This document shows positions 1 through 7,591 of a stretch of DNA of 64,000 bases, piece by piece. Numbering within the stretch: position 1 is the first letter of the stretch; each line of letters starts with the position of its first letter. The notes beneath the pieces were generated by a model that saw only the letters and a program-made list of their open reading frames with translations, made no database searches and was not told the origin of the DNA. A program made the translations under genes and the position numbers. The DNA is taken from assembly GCF_026248825.1 (NCBI RefSeq), contig NZ_CP110973.1, forward strand, positions 5,291,501 through 5,355,500. The letters run 5' to 3'. The DNA is from Larkinella insperata. Lineage in GTDB: Bacteria > Bacteroidota > Bacteroidia > Cytophagales > Spirosomataceae.

Positions 1-2
1 AC

Positions 3-332
3 TTTGCCTTTCGTCATCCCGAGCGGGTGGCTTATCTCTGGTCAATGGGTGCTAAGTTCGATATCAGGTCGTTCATGGACGGTTACTACGACGACAATGT
101 TTATTTCAACAACCCCCCGGATTACATGCCCAACGCTCACAACGACCATTTTTACCGCATGCAAATCGTGTTGGGCACGTCGGAATACGATTTTTGCAAA
201 CCCGAAAACTACCGGATGTCGGAAATTCTGAACCGCAAAGGCATCCAGCATTGGCTCGATGTCCGGCCCTGGGGTGAACACGACTGGCCGGTCTGGCGCG
301 AGATGTTTCCGCATTATTTATCAATGGTTTAG
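3..332 (+). CDS. Putative esterase (alpha/beta hydrolase), C-terminal part
   Basis: The frame is open from the window edge, so only about the last 109 residues are seen. The segment begins FAFRHPERVAYLWSMG and ends HYLSMV. A Trp-Gly-Glu-His-Asp-Trp stretch near the end resembles the catalytic His region of the putative esterase family (PF00756, esterase D/antigen 85 type), in which a Ser-Asp-His triad hydrolyses esters. The nucleophile Ser lies upstream of the window and cannot be checked. It ends 2 nt before the DinB-like gene and is probably co-transcribed with it. Substrate unknown; family call moderate. Confidence 0.6.
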   Translation, partial: FAFRHPERVAYLWSMGAKFDIRSFMDGYYDDNVYFNNPPDYMPNAHNDHFYRMQIVLGTSEYDFCKPENYRMSEILNRKGIQHWLDVRPWGEHDWPVWREMFPHYLSMV

Positions 333-334
333 CC

Positions 335-826
335 ATGACGCCCCCGAAGAAATACGGATACGAGGATTTACACCTCCCCTACGCCGATTCCATTCAGCAG
401 CTACGGACTTACATGGAGGAGTTGCCGGAACAGTTCGTTCTTTTTTCGGCGGAGGAGCTGACGGCCCGGAAACCTGGCAAATGGTCGCGGAAGGAAGTCC
501 TGGGGCATCTGATCGACTCGGGGCTGAACAACCTGAAACGGTTTACGGATGCGCAGTTTATGCCGTCGCCGTTTGTGGTTCAGCGCTACGACATGAACCA
601 GTCGGTGATCCACAACCGGTATCAGGACCTGCCCATCGACCACCTGCTGGCCCTCTGGCAATCGCTCAACCAACAGATCGTATACGTTACCGAGGCCCTT
701 CCCGAAACGGTCCTGCAAAACCCCGTGCTGCCGCCGGATACCGCCGAAACCGTCCCTCTTTCGTGGTTGATTATCGACTATGTGGCGCACATGGGCCATC
801 ATTTTAAACAATTTGAGTTTAAATAG
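335..826 (+). CDS. DinB-like four-helix metal-binding protein
   Basis: A 163-residue protein with the layout of the DinB/YfiT superfamily: helical, with one His near residue 58 (in LGHLIDSGLNN) and a HxxxH pair at residues 152-156 (HMGHH). Together these make the usual three-His metal site. Bacteroidota members often act as thiol-dependent transferases or remain uncharacterised; nothing here fixes the substrate. The start is the first ATG after the preceding stop, only 2 nt away, so translation is likely coupled to the esterase. Family assignment is fairly secure, function is not. Confidence 0.75.
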   Translation: MTPPKKYGYEDLHLPYADSIQQLRTYMEELPEQFVLFSAEELTARKPGKWSRKEVLGHLIDSGLNNLKRFTDAQFMPSPFVVQRYDMNQSVIHNRYQDLPIDHLLALWQSLNQQIVYVTEALPETVLQNPVLPPDTAETVPLSWLIIDYVAHMGHHFKQFEFK

Positions 827-881
827 AATTAACCACTCATCCATTCAATCACAACCGCAACGGTTGAGCTTTGCAACCACT

Positions 882-2000
882 ATGAAGAAAATTGGTATCC
901 TTTTCGGGCAGGAAAATTCATTTCCGCAAGCCTTTGTCGACCGGGTCAACAGCAAGAAGGAGAGCGGCATTCTGGCCGAATTCGTCAGCATTGACAAAGT
1001 GGTTCAGGGCGACCCCACGGAATACGCCGTGATCATCGACCGGATTTCGCAGGACGTACCGTTTTACCGCGCTTACCTGAAAAACGCAGCCCTGACCGGC
1101 ACGGCCGTCATCAACAACCCCTTCTGGTGGAGCGCCGACGAGAAGTTTTTCAACAACTGCCTGGCCACCAAACTAAACGTACCGGTTCCGAATACCGTCC
1201 TGCTGCCGTCGAAGGAACGCCCCGACGACACCAACGAAAACTCGTTCCGGAACCTGAAAATGATGGATTGGGACGCTATTTTCAAGTACATCGGTTTTCC
1301 GGCTTACATGAAACCCCACTCCGGCGGTGGCTGGAAAAGCGTTTATAAGGTGTACAACCCCGACGATCTGTGGCAGAAATTTGCCGAAACCGGCCAGTTG
1401 GTGATGATGCTGCAGGAAGAAATTGTGTTCGACGATTACTTCCGCTGTTACTGCATCGGGGGCACGGATGTCCGGATTATGCCCTACGAACCCCGTAACC
1501 CCCATCACCTTCGCTACGCAGCCGAGCCCCAGACTTCCGGCGAAGCCTACAAAAAACTGACGACGACGGTGCGCAACTACGTCATCGCCCTCAACCAGGC
1601 CCTGGGCTACGATTTCAATACCGTTGAGTTTGCCGTCCGCGACGGGATTCCCTACGCCATTGACTTCTGCAACCCCGCTCCGGATGCGGATATTTATTCG
1701 GTCGGTCAGGAAAACTTTGAATGGGTGGTGGAAGCGGCCGCCAACATGGCCATCGCGCGGGCGAAAGCGCAGGTGCCGGGCCAAGACAACCTGACCTGGG
1801 GTTCGTACGTGAAGAGTTCGGCGCACGGACGGCCCGCAACGCCTGCCGCCGAGTCCGAAGAGGCCGTTGAACCAACCGCAGAACCGGTGAAATCAAAAAA
1901 AGCGGAGAAAAAAATGGCCGAGTCTCCAAAGAAAAAAGAAGGGGCCAAAGCCGGCTCTGACGAGAAGCCGAAAGCGAAAAAAGAAAAAAAGGCCAAATAA
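882..2000 (+). CDS. ATP-grasp ligase-like protein with Lys-rich C-terminal tail
   Basis: A 372-residue protein. A Rossmann-like N-terminus (MKKIGILFGQENSFP) leads into an ATP-grasp fold. Visible elements are an ATP-binding Lys around residue 144 (YMKPHSGGG) and an acidic metal site E249...D261-x-x-N264 (VEFAVRDGIPYAIDFCNP). ATP-grasp enzymes couple a carboxylate to an amine or thiol through an acylphosphate. After about residue 320 the protein becomes a disordered tail of Lys, Ala, Glu and Pro, unusual for the family. The ATG at 882 was chosen because the longer reading frame runs into the upstream gene. Next gene, a GCS2-type ligase, follows after 26 nt. Product of the pathway unknown. Confidence 0.75.
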   Translation: MKKIGILFGQENSFPQAFVDRVNSKKESGILAEFVSIDKVVQGDPTEYAVIIDRISQDVPFYRAYLKNAALTGTAVINNPFWWSADEKFFNNCLATKLNVPVPNTVLLPSKERPDDTNENSFRNLKMMDWDAIFKYIGFPAYMKPHSGGGWKSVYKVYNPDDLWQKFAETGQLVMMLQEEIVFDDYFRCYCIGGTDVRIMPYEPRNPHHLRYAAEPQTSGEAYKKLTTTVRNYVIALNQALGYDFNTVEFAVRDGIPYAIDFCNPAPDADIYSVGQENFEWVVEAAANMAIARAKAQVPGQDNLTWGSYVKSSAHGRPATPAAESEEAVEPTAEPVKSKKAEKKMAESPKKKEGAKAGSDEKPKAKKEKKAK

Positions 2001-2026
2001 ATCACGCTATTCCGATCGCTCCGTTC

Positions 2027-3127
2027 ATGCCAGTTTTCACCCTAGGAATCGAAGAAGAATTTCAGACCATCGACCCCGTGACGCGGGAGTTGCGTTCGCA
2101 CATGTCGAAAATTGTGGAGGGCGGCCAGATCACGCTTCAGGAACGGGTCAAAGCCGAGATGCACCAGGCCGTGGTGGAAGTGGGCACCAACATCTGCACC
2201 AACATTCACGAAGCGCGCGAGGAGGTGACGTACCTGCGCAAGATGGTGCTCGATCTGGCCGAAAAGCAGAATCTGAAAATCGCAGCTGCCGGAACGCACC
2301 CCATCTCCGACTGGCAGGATCAGCTCATTACCGACAACGAACGCTACGACAAGCTCATCGATGAGATGCGTGATGTGGCCCGCTCGAACCTGATTTTTGG
2401 CCTGCACGTACACGTGGGCATCGAAAACCGTAACGACGGCCTGCACATCATGAATGCCGTGCGGTATTTTCTGCCCCACGTCTACGCCCTGTCGACCAAT
2501 TCACCGTTCTGGTGCGGCCGCAACACGGGGTTCAAATCTTACCGCTCGAAGGTGTTTGACAAGTTTCCGCGCACCGGTATTCCCGACTATTTTGCCTCGG
2601 CGGCCGAGTACGACGATTACATCAACCTGCTGGTGAAAACCAACTGCATCGACAACGGCAAGAAAATCTGGTGGGACATTCGGCTGCACCCGTTCTTCAA
2701 CACCATTGAATTCCGGATTTGCGACGTGCCCATGCGGGTCGATGAAACCATTTGCCTGGCGGCCGTGATGCAGGCGCTAATTGCCAAGATTCACAAATTA
2801 CACAAGCAAAACCTGAATTTTCGGCCGTACCGGAAAATCCTGATCAACGAAAATAAGTGGCGGGCGGCCCGCTACGGCATCGAAGGCAAGCTGATCGATT
2901 TTGGCAAGCAGGAGGAAGTACCCTACCACACGCTGGCCCAGGAATTGCTAGAATTCATCGACGATGTAGTGGACGAGCTCGGCAGCCGCAAAGAAATTGA
3001 ATATGTTAAAACCATTCTTGAAATGGGCACCGGAGCCGACCGGCAACTGGCGGTTTTCCGGCAAACCAATGACTTGAAGCGGGTTGTGGATTACATCGTT
3101 GAGGAAACTTCTCACGGCTTGATCTAG
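2027..3127 (+). CDS. Carboxylate-amine ligase, GCS2/YbdK family
   Basis: A 366-residue protein of the glutamate-cysteine ligase type 2 family (PF04107). It opens with the diagnostic TLGIEEEFQ, whose Glu residues 9-11 bind Mg-ATP, and has LHVHVGI at residues 126-132. E. coli YbdK has weak gamma-glutamylcysteine ligase activity; most homologues have no known substrate. Here it sits between an ATP-grasp protein and a glutamine amidotransferase, so it probably joins a carboxylate to an amine in a small-molecule or peptide pathway rather than making glutathione in the usual way. The length is normal and no key residue appears to be missing. Confidence 0.88.
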   Translation: MPVFTLGIEEEFQTIDPVTRELRSHMSKIVEGGQITLQERVKAEMHQAVVEVGTNICTNIHEAREEVTYLRKMVLDLAEKQNLKIAAAGTHPISDWQDQLITDNERYDKLIDEMRDVARSNLIFGLHVHVGIENRNDGLHIMNAVRYFLPHVYALSTNSPFWCGRNTGFKSYRSKVFDKFPRTGIPDYFASAAEYDDYINLLVKTNCIDNGKKIWWDIRLHPFFNTIEFRICDVPMRVDETICLAAVMQALIAKIHKLHKQNLNFRPYRKILINENKWRAARYGIEGKLIDFGKQEEVPYHTLAQELLEFIDDVVDELGSRKEIEYVKTILEMGTGADRQLAVFRQTNDLKRVVDYIVEETSHGLI

Positions 3128-3166
3128 TTAATCAAGGAGACGTGTCATCGTCTGACCCATAAACTG

Positions 3167-3174
3167 TAGCTTTG
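3167..3174 (+). promoter_or_regulatory. TAnnTTTG promoter element for amidotransferase
   Basis: TAGCTTTG matches the Bacteroidota sigma-A -7 element exactly and lies 12-21 nt before the two candidate starts of the amidotransferase. No clear TTG at -33. It suggests the gene can be expressed apart from the two ligase genes upstream. Confidence 0.5.
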
Positions 3175-3194
3175 AATTTAACGGAATGGAATCA

Positions 3195-3995
3195 ATGAAA
3201 GTGGCGGTTCTGGACTTGTACAACAACGTCCCGAACGAAGGAATGCGCTGTATTCTGCAACTTATTCGGAATATGAGCGGCCAGATGGAAGTGGAATTGA
3301 CGCATACAATTTTCGACGTGCGGGGCAAAAACGAAGTCCCGGGCCTGGACTATGACATTTATATTTCAACCGGTGGGCCGGGTAGTCCGTTGCCGAGCGA
3401 TGAGCCGTGGGAAGCGCCCTATTTTCGGTTGATCGACCAGCTATTTGAGCACAACAGAATCCACGAGCAAAAGAAATACCTGTTTCTGATCTGCCACTCC
3501 TTCCAGCTCGTGTCCCGGCACCTGGGCCTCGGAACCATCAGCAAACGCAAATCGACGTCCTTTGGCATTTTCCCGATGCACAAAACCGACGACGGCCTGA
3601 CCGATCCGCTGTTTGAAGGGTTGCCCGATCCGTTTTTCGCGGTCGATTCGCGGGATTATCAACTGACGGAACCCAACTGGGACCGCATCAACGAACTGAA
3701 CGTTAAAGTGCTGTGTCTGGAGAAAATCCGCCCCCACGTTCCGCTGGAACGGGCCATCATGGCGGTGCGGTTCACCGACGAAATTTTTGGTACGCAGTTT
3801 CACCCGGAAGCCGATGGCGAGGGCATGTTGCGGTATTTCATGACCGACGAGAAGAAACAGCAAATCGTTGAAAATCACGGCGAAGACAAGTACAACGAAA
3901 TGGTGGCCTACCTGCAGGATCCGGAAAAAATTGCCCTGACGGAGTCGGTCATCATACCGGGTTTTCTGCGCCAGTCAAGTTTGGTTAAACTTTAA
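3195..3995 (+). CDS. Class I glutamine amidotransferase
   Basis: A 266-residue GATase1 domain protein. The nucleophile Cys100 is in FLICHSFQL, where the family usually has GxCxGxQ, and the His203/Glu205 pair is in TQFHPEADGE, completing the Cys-His-Glu triad. Such domains release ammonia from glutamine and usually hand it to a partner synthetase; none of the usual fused synthetases is present. The neighbouring GCS2 and ATP-grasp ligases are the likely recipients. ATG 3195 is preferred over ATG 3186 because a promoter element ends at 3174. A strong hairpin follows the stop within 5 nt. Confidence 0.82.
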   Translation: MKVAVLDLYNNVPNEGMRCILQLIRNMSGQMEVELTHTIFDVRGKNEVPGLDYDIYISTGGPGSPLPSDEPWEAPYFRLIDQLFEHNRIHEQKKYLFLICHSFQLVSRHLGLGTISKRKSTSFGIFPMHKTDDGLTDPLFEGLPDPFFAVDSRDYQLTEPNWDRINELNVKVLCLEKIRPHVPLERAIMAVRFTDEIFGTQFHPEADGEGMLRYFMTDEKKQQIVENHGEDKYNEMVAYLQDPEKIALTESVIIPGFLRQSSLVKL

Positions 3996-3998
3996 AAA

Positions 3999-4029
3999 CA
4001 AAACCGGCCGGCCAAGCCGGCCGGTTTTG
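3999..4029 (+). terminator. GC-rich hairpin terminator between amidotransferase and next gene
   Basis: A 14-bp perfect stem (3999-4012 with 4016-4029) has a 3-nt loop and a T run inside the right arm. It begins 3 nt after the amidotransferase stop and ends 12 nt before the ATG of the next gene, so it could end transcription or act as an attenuator for that gene. Confidence 0.8.
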
Positions 4030-4041
4030 AACCGTATTGTT

Positions 4042-5232
4042 ATGATTCAATCGATTCGACAGGCTTACAACCAAGCATTCAGCCCGGAACAGTACCGGGC
4101 TTTTTTGGATCAGATTCACCGCGATTATCCGGATCAACTGGACTTTCGGGTGGCCGAAACGCCGGTTTTTGTGCCCCTTGCGCTGAAAGACCGTATCCTG
4201 GAAGCCTGCGAGTCGATTATCGACACCATCACCCGGCACGATTTCAAGGAGTTGTCGGAAGCGGCCATTCCGCCGGGCCAGCGGGTGCCAAACGAAAACG
4301 ATCATACCTCTTTTCTAGCCATCGATTTCGCCATTTGCCAAGACGAAAACGGCGAGCTGGTCCCGCAGTTAATTGAATTGCAGGGTTTTCCCTCGCTGTT
4401 CGGCTTTCAGTCGTACCTCTCGGAGAACTACCGGCAGCATTTTCCCATTCCGGACGGTTTCAGTCACCTGTTCAACGTGGATTCCGACGAAACCTACCGC
4501 CAGCACCTCCGACGGCTCATCGTTGGCCTTGAGCAACCCGAACAGGTAATTTTGCTGGAGATTTTTCCGGAAAAGCAGAAAACCCGCGTCGATTTTGCCA
4601 TTACGAACGAGATGCTGGGCATTGAAGCCGTTTGCCTGACCAAAATTCAGAAGGAAGGCCGGAAACTTTTTTATGAGAAAGACGGCCAGCGGTACCACAT
4701 CAAGCGGATTTATAACCGGTTGATTTTCGATGAACTGGAAAGTCTACCGGACTTGAAAACGGATTTTACACTGACCGACGACGTGGACGTGGAATGGATT
4801 GGGCACCCCAATTGGTTTTTCCGCATCAGCAAACACACGCTACCGCTTTTGAAGAGCCCGTACGTTCCGGAAAGTCACTATCTGAACACGCTCGGGACGT
4901 ACCCGGAAGACCTGGAGAATTACGTCTTGAAACCGTTGTTTTCCTTCGCCGGTAGCGGGGTTAAGCTGTCGGTCACCCGGGAAGATCTGGACGCGATTCC
5001 CGACAAAGAAAACTTTCTGCTGCAGCGAAAAGTCAAGTACGAACCGGTTATTCAGTCGCCCGACGGTTTGGTAAAGTGTGAAATTCGGATGCTCTACCTC
5101 TGGCACGAACAAGACCCCCGCCCGATCCTGCTGACCAATCTGGCCCGACTAAGCCGGGGTGAAATGATCGGCGTCCGCTTCAACAAGGATTTTGACTGGG
5201 TTGGCGGCACAATCTGTTTTTTTGAGCAGTAA
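4042..5232 (+). CDS. ATP-grasp-like ligase of unknown specificity
   Basis: A 396-residue protein I do not recognise by name. It has an ATP-grasp/glutathionylspermidine-synthetase-like feel: an early acidic region (IDFAICQDENGELVPQLIELQ), a central YVLKPLFSFAGSGVKL segment like an ATP-binding Lys plus Gly-rich loop, and a C-terminal VKCEIRMLYLW...LLTNLARLSRG that could supply metal-binding acids. The ATG at 4042 is used because the alternative TTG at 4027 lies inside the preceding hairpin. It closes a set of two ATP-grasp-like proteins, a GCS2 ligase and an amidotransferase. Function inferred only from family and context. Confidence 0.65.
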   Translation: MIQSIRQAYNQAFSPEQYRAFLDQIHRDYPDQLDFRVAETPVFVPLALKDRILEACESIIDTITRHDFKELSEAAIPPGQRVPNENDHTSFLAIDFAICQDENGELVPQLIELQGFPSLFGFQSYLSENYRQHFPIPDGFSHLFNVDSDETYRQHLRRLIVGLEQPEQVILLEIFPEKQKTRVDFAITNEMLGIEAVCLTKIQKEGRKLFYEKDGQRYHIKRIYNRLIFDELESLPDLKTDFTLTDDVDVEWIGHPNWFFRISKHTLPLLKSPYVPESHYLNTLGTYPEDLENYVLKPLFSFAGSGVKLSVTREDLDAIPDKENFLLQRKVKYEPVIQSPDGLVKCEIRMLYLWHEQDPRPILLTNLARLSRGEMIGVRFNKDFDWVGGTICFFEQ

Positions 5233-5242
5233 CGGGGATGAC

Positions 5243-5309
5243 AGAGAATACACAAGAGAGCAAAGGTTACTTCACAGAGGGGATGTCTTTACTCTCTTGT
5301 ATTTACTCT
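5243..5309. repeat. Imperfect inverted repeat with 7-nt periodic arms
   Basis: Arms 5243-5265 and 5287-5309 pair at 19 of 23 positions. The right arm reads as 7-nt steps (CTTTACT, CTCTTGT, ATTTACT). It lies between two convergent genes, where it could end transcription both ways. It resembles in design, not sequence, the hairpins near 24.9, 34.4, 36.8, 37.9 and 42.1 kb. Confidence 0.6.
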
Positions 5310-5328
5310 CATGTCTATCCACTTAGCT

Positions 5329-6228
5329 TCACTTTCCGATCCGGACCTGGTAGCTCAAATACGGCAACGGACTGGTGCGCATCAGGCCCTGTTCGTTGTA
5401 AACCGGCAACAACAGGGCGGTATCAAACGAGTGGCGACGGCGGTTGAACCGAAACCCCGCGGAAGTCAAACCGGCGAGGTAGGTGTACTGCGGCTCGATG
5501 GCCTCCCCGATCAGGATGTTGTTCTGGCTGATAAACGTAAGGTCCGGGGTGATTTTTCGCACATAACCGATGGTTACGACGCCCGACGACGCTAGGCCCT
5601 GCCGGGAGAACGTGACACCCGCACCCACAGTGATGTTTCGCTCCTCGTCGCCCACCGTGACCAAGCCCTGTGCCAGCCCCATCCGGGTTAACAAGCGTTC
5701 GTTCAGACGAATACCGATATACTGCACGCTTAGCGCGGCCCGGGTTCGGGTGGTTAGTTTGGCGCCGAATTTGGTTGAAAACGTGTGAAAATTCTGCGGG
5801 CTCAGGGTTTGAAACGTAGACCCGACGCTCCAGTGTTTGGTGACGCCCACGTCGATGCGGCTGAACAGAACGTAACTGTTTTGAAGGTAGAGGCTACGTT
5901 TCTCGGGCATGTAAGCCGTCGGCATAAAATAAAGCCGGAAGGGAAAACCGTTGGGAAAATCGGGACCGCTGCGCAGAGTTCCGCCCACCAGATCGGCCCG
6001 AACAATGTCGTTTACCGCCAGCAGCTGGTCACCGTCTTTTTTGGTACGAATCAGGTAAGAAGCGCTGTCCCGCCGGACGAATTGCCCCCGCAGGATGGTG
6101 CCATTTTTAAGCACAAAATTGTAGGTTCCGGGAATGCGGGCGTGGCCGGGTTCGTAATACACATCCTGCGCCCGCACTTTCGACGCCCCTAAAATTCCTA
6201 GACACACACACAGGTAGAGTAGCTTCAT
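5329..6228 (-). CDS. Secreted beta-strand-rich protein, probably outer-membrane barrel
   Basis: A 299-residue protein with a clear signal peptide (MKLLYLCVCLGILGASKVRAQ), read from ATG 6228 rather than the longer frame. A short N-terminal beta domain (about residues 25-85, with TYNFVLKNGTILRGQFV) is followed by about 200 residues of alternating polar/hydrophobic strands (HWSVGSTFQTLS, RAALSVQYIGIRL, RNITVGAGVTFSRQG) typical of a small beta-barrel. I recognise no named family. It stands alone on the minus strand between two plus-strand genes. Likely cell-envelope location; function unknown. Confidence 0.65.
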   Translation of the reverse strand: MKLLYLCVCLGILGASKVRAQDVYYEPGHARIPGTYNFVLKNGTILRGQFVRRDSASYLIRTKKDGDQLLAVNDIVRADLVGGTLRSGPDFPNGFPFRLYFMPTAYMPEKRSLYLQNSYVLFSRIDVGVTKHWSVGSTFQTLSPQNFHTFSTKFGAKLTTRTRAALSVQYIGIRLNERLLTRMGLAQGLVTVGDEERNITVGAGVTFSRQGLASSGVVTIGYVRKITPDLTFISQNNILIGEAIEPQYTYLAGLTSAGFRFNRRRHSFDTALLLPVYNEQGLMRTSPLPYLSYQVRIGK

Positions 6229-6296
6229 AGGCGCCAAAATTGAGTCACAACGAAAGTTAAGAAACTTACCGCTTCCACCCAAGCGTTAAATACGTG

Positions 6297-6304
6297 TATT
6301 TTTG
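6297..6304 (+). promoter_or_regulatory. TAnnTTTG promoter element for aminotransferase
   Basis: TATTTTTG is an exact match to the Bacteroidota -7 element. It overlaps the most upstream TTG (6302) of the aminotransferase frame, which argues that the real start lies further downstream. Confidence 0.55.
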
Positions 6305-6325
6305 TATCCGTTAATAACGATTTGC

Positions 6326-7516
6326 TTGATAACCAACCCCATTTTAACGCACCGGCAACTTTTTTTCCAACACGTTGCCCAAACGTCTGACTTTCCACTG
6401 GCGCTCGAAATTGAGCGGGCCGAAGGCGTTTACCTGTACAGCAAAGACAACCGGTACCTGGATCTGATTTCCGGTATTGGGGTCAGCAATGTCGGTCACC
6501 GGCATCCGCGCGTTCTGGCGGCCATTCAGGAACAGCTCGACAAATACCTGCACCTGATGGTGTACGGCGAATTCGTGCAGTCGCCCCAGGTAGAACTGGC
6601 GCACGCCCTGGCCCAAACCCTGCCGCAGCCGCTGACCAACGTCTATTTTACCAACTCGGGCACGGAAGCCATTGAAGGCACCATGAAACTGGCGAAACGA
6701 TTTACGGGCCGCACGGAAATCATTTCGTGTTTCAATGCCTACCACGGCGCCACGCAGGGGGCGCTTTCGTTGTCGGGCAGTGAGCATTTCAAACAAAACT
6801 TCCGCCCGTTGCTGCCCGACATCCGGCACATCCAGCACGGCGACTGGCAGCATTTGGAGCAGATTACCCAACGTACGGCGGCCGTCATTATGGAGGTCGT
6901 GCAGGGCGAAGCGGGCGTACGGGTGCCGGAAGCCGCCTATTTGCAGGCGGTGCGCAAACGGTGTACGGAAGTGGGTGCGCTGCTGGTTTTTGACGAAATC
7001 CAAACCGGTTTTGGCCGCACCGGTACCTTCTGGGCATTCGAGGCTTTTGACGTAGTGCCGGATGTGGTCGTCTGCGCCAAGGGCATGGGGGGCGGTATGC
7101 CCATCGGCGCGTTCATCAGCTCAGCCGACATCATGGGCGTTTTTAAAAATAACCCCATTCTGGGCCACATCACCACATTTGGCGGTCACCCGGTCAGTGC
7201 CGCGGCTTCGCTGGCAACCCTGCGCGTGATTCAGGACGATCAGCTTCCTCAGCAGGTTGAGGCCAAAGGCGAGTTGTTCCGCCAATTGCTGGTGCACCCG
7301 GCCATCCGGGAGGTGCGCGGCAAGGGGCTGATGCTGGCGGCTGAGTTCGATTCGTTCGACCGGCTCAAACCAGTGATCGACCGGGCCATCCTCAACGGCG
7401 TGATCACCGACTGGTTTCTGTTCTGCGACAATTCCATGCGGATTGCCCCGCCCCTGATTATAACCGAAGAGCAGATCCGGACGGCCTGCGCGGTCATTCT
7501 GGATGCCATTGCTTAA
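6326..7516 (+). CDS. Class III PLP-dependent aminotransferase
   Basis: A protein of about 396 residues of the acetylornithine/ornithine/4-aminobutyrate aminotransferase class. It shows YFTNSGTEAIEGTMKLA (PLP phosphate region), LLVFDEIQTGFGRTG with the cofactor-binding Asp, and CAKGMGGGMPIGA with the Schiff-base Lys encoded at 7079-7081. It transfers an amino group from an omega- or alpha-amine to an oxoacid; the substrate is not evident and no arginine-biosynthesis genes are nearby. The frame has no early ATG. TTG 6302 lies in the promoter, so TTG 6326 (MITNPILTHRQ) is the more reasonable start. Followed by a strong terminator. Confidence 0.85.
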   Translation: MITNPILTHRQLFFQHVAQTSDFPLALEIERAEGVYLYSKDNRYLDLISGIGVSNVGHRHPRVLAAIQEQLDKYLHLMVYGEFVQSPQVELAHALAQTLPQPLTNVYFTNSGTEAIEGTMKLAKRFTGRTEIISCFNAYHGATQGALSLSGSEHFKQNFRPLLPDIRHIQHGDWQHLEQITQRTAAVIMEVVQGEAGVRVPEAAYLQAVRKRCTEVGALLVFDEIQTGFGRTGTFWAFEAFDVVPDVVVCAKGMGGGMPIGAFISSADIMGVFKNNPILGHITTFGGHPVSAAASLATLRVIQDDQLPQQVEAKGELFRQLLVHPAIREVRGKGLMLAAEFDSFDRLKPVIDRAILNGVITDWFLFCDNSMRIAPPLIITEEQIRTACAVILDAIA

Positions 7517-7539
7517 TTCCATCCATCACGGATTAACAA

Positions 7540-7568
7540 AAAAGACCCCGGCTTAGCCGGGGTCTTTT
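7540..7568. terminator. Bidirectional intrinsic terminator
   Basis: A perfect 13-bp stem (7540-7552 with 7556-7568) has a TTA loop, A-run before and T-run after. It lies between the convergent aminotransferase and efflux adaptor genes and can serve both strands. Confidence 0.9.
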
Positions 7569-7591
7569 CTTAAAATCTCAAGCAGAAGCTA

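Noticed and set aside
259..807. 182-codon open frame overlapping the esterase end and DinB-like gene
   Set aside because: Out-of-frame shadow; the DinB-like frame has the family His residues and a coupled start.
852..866. CAACCG/CGGTTG hairpin before the first ATP-grasp gene
   Set aside because: A 6-bp stem with no T run is too weak to call a terminator; nearby GAGCTTTG misses the first base of the promoter element.
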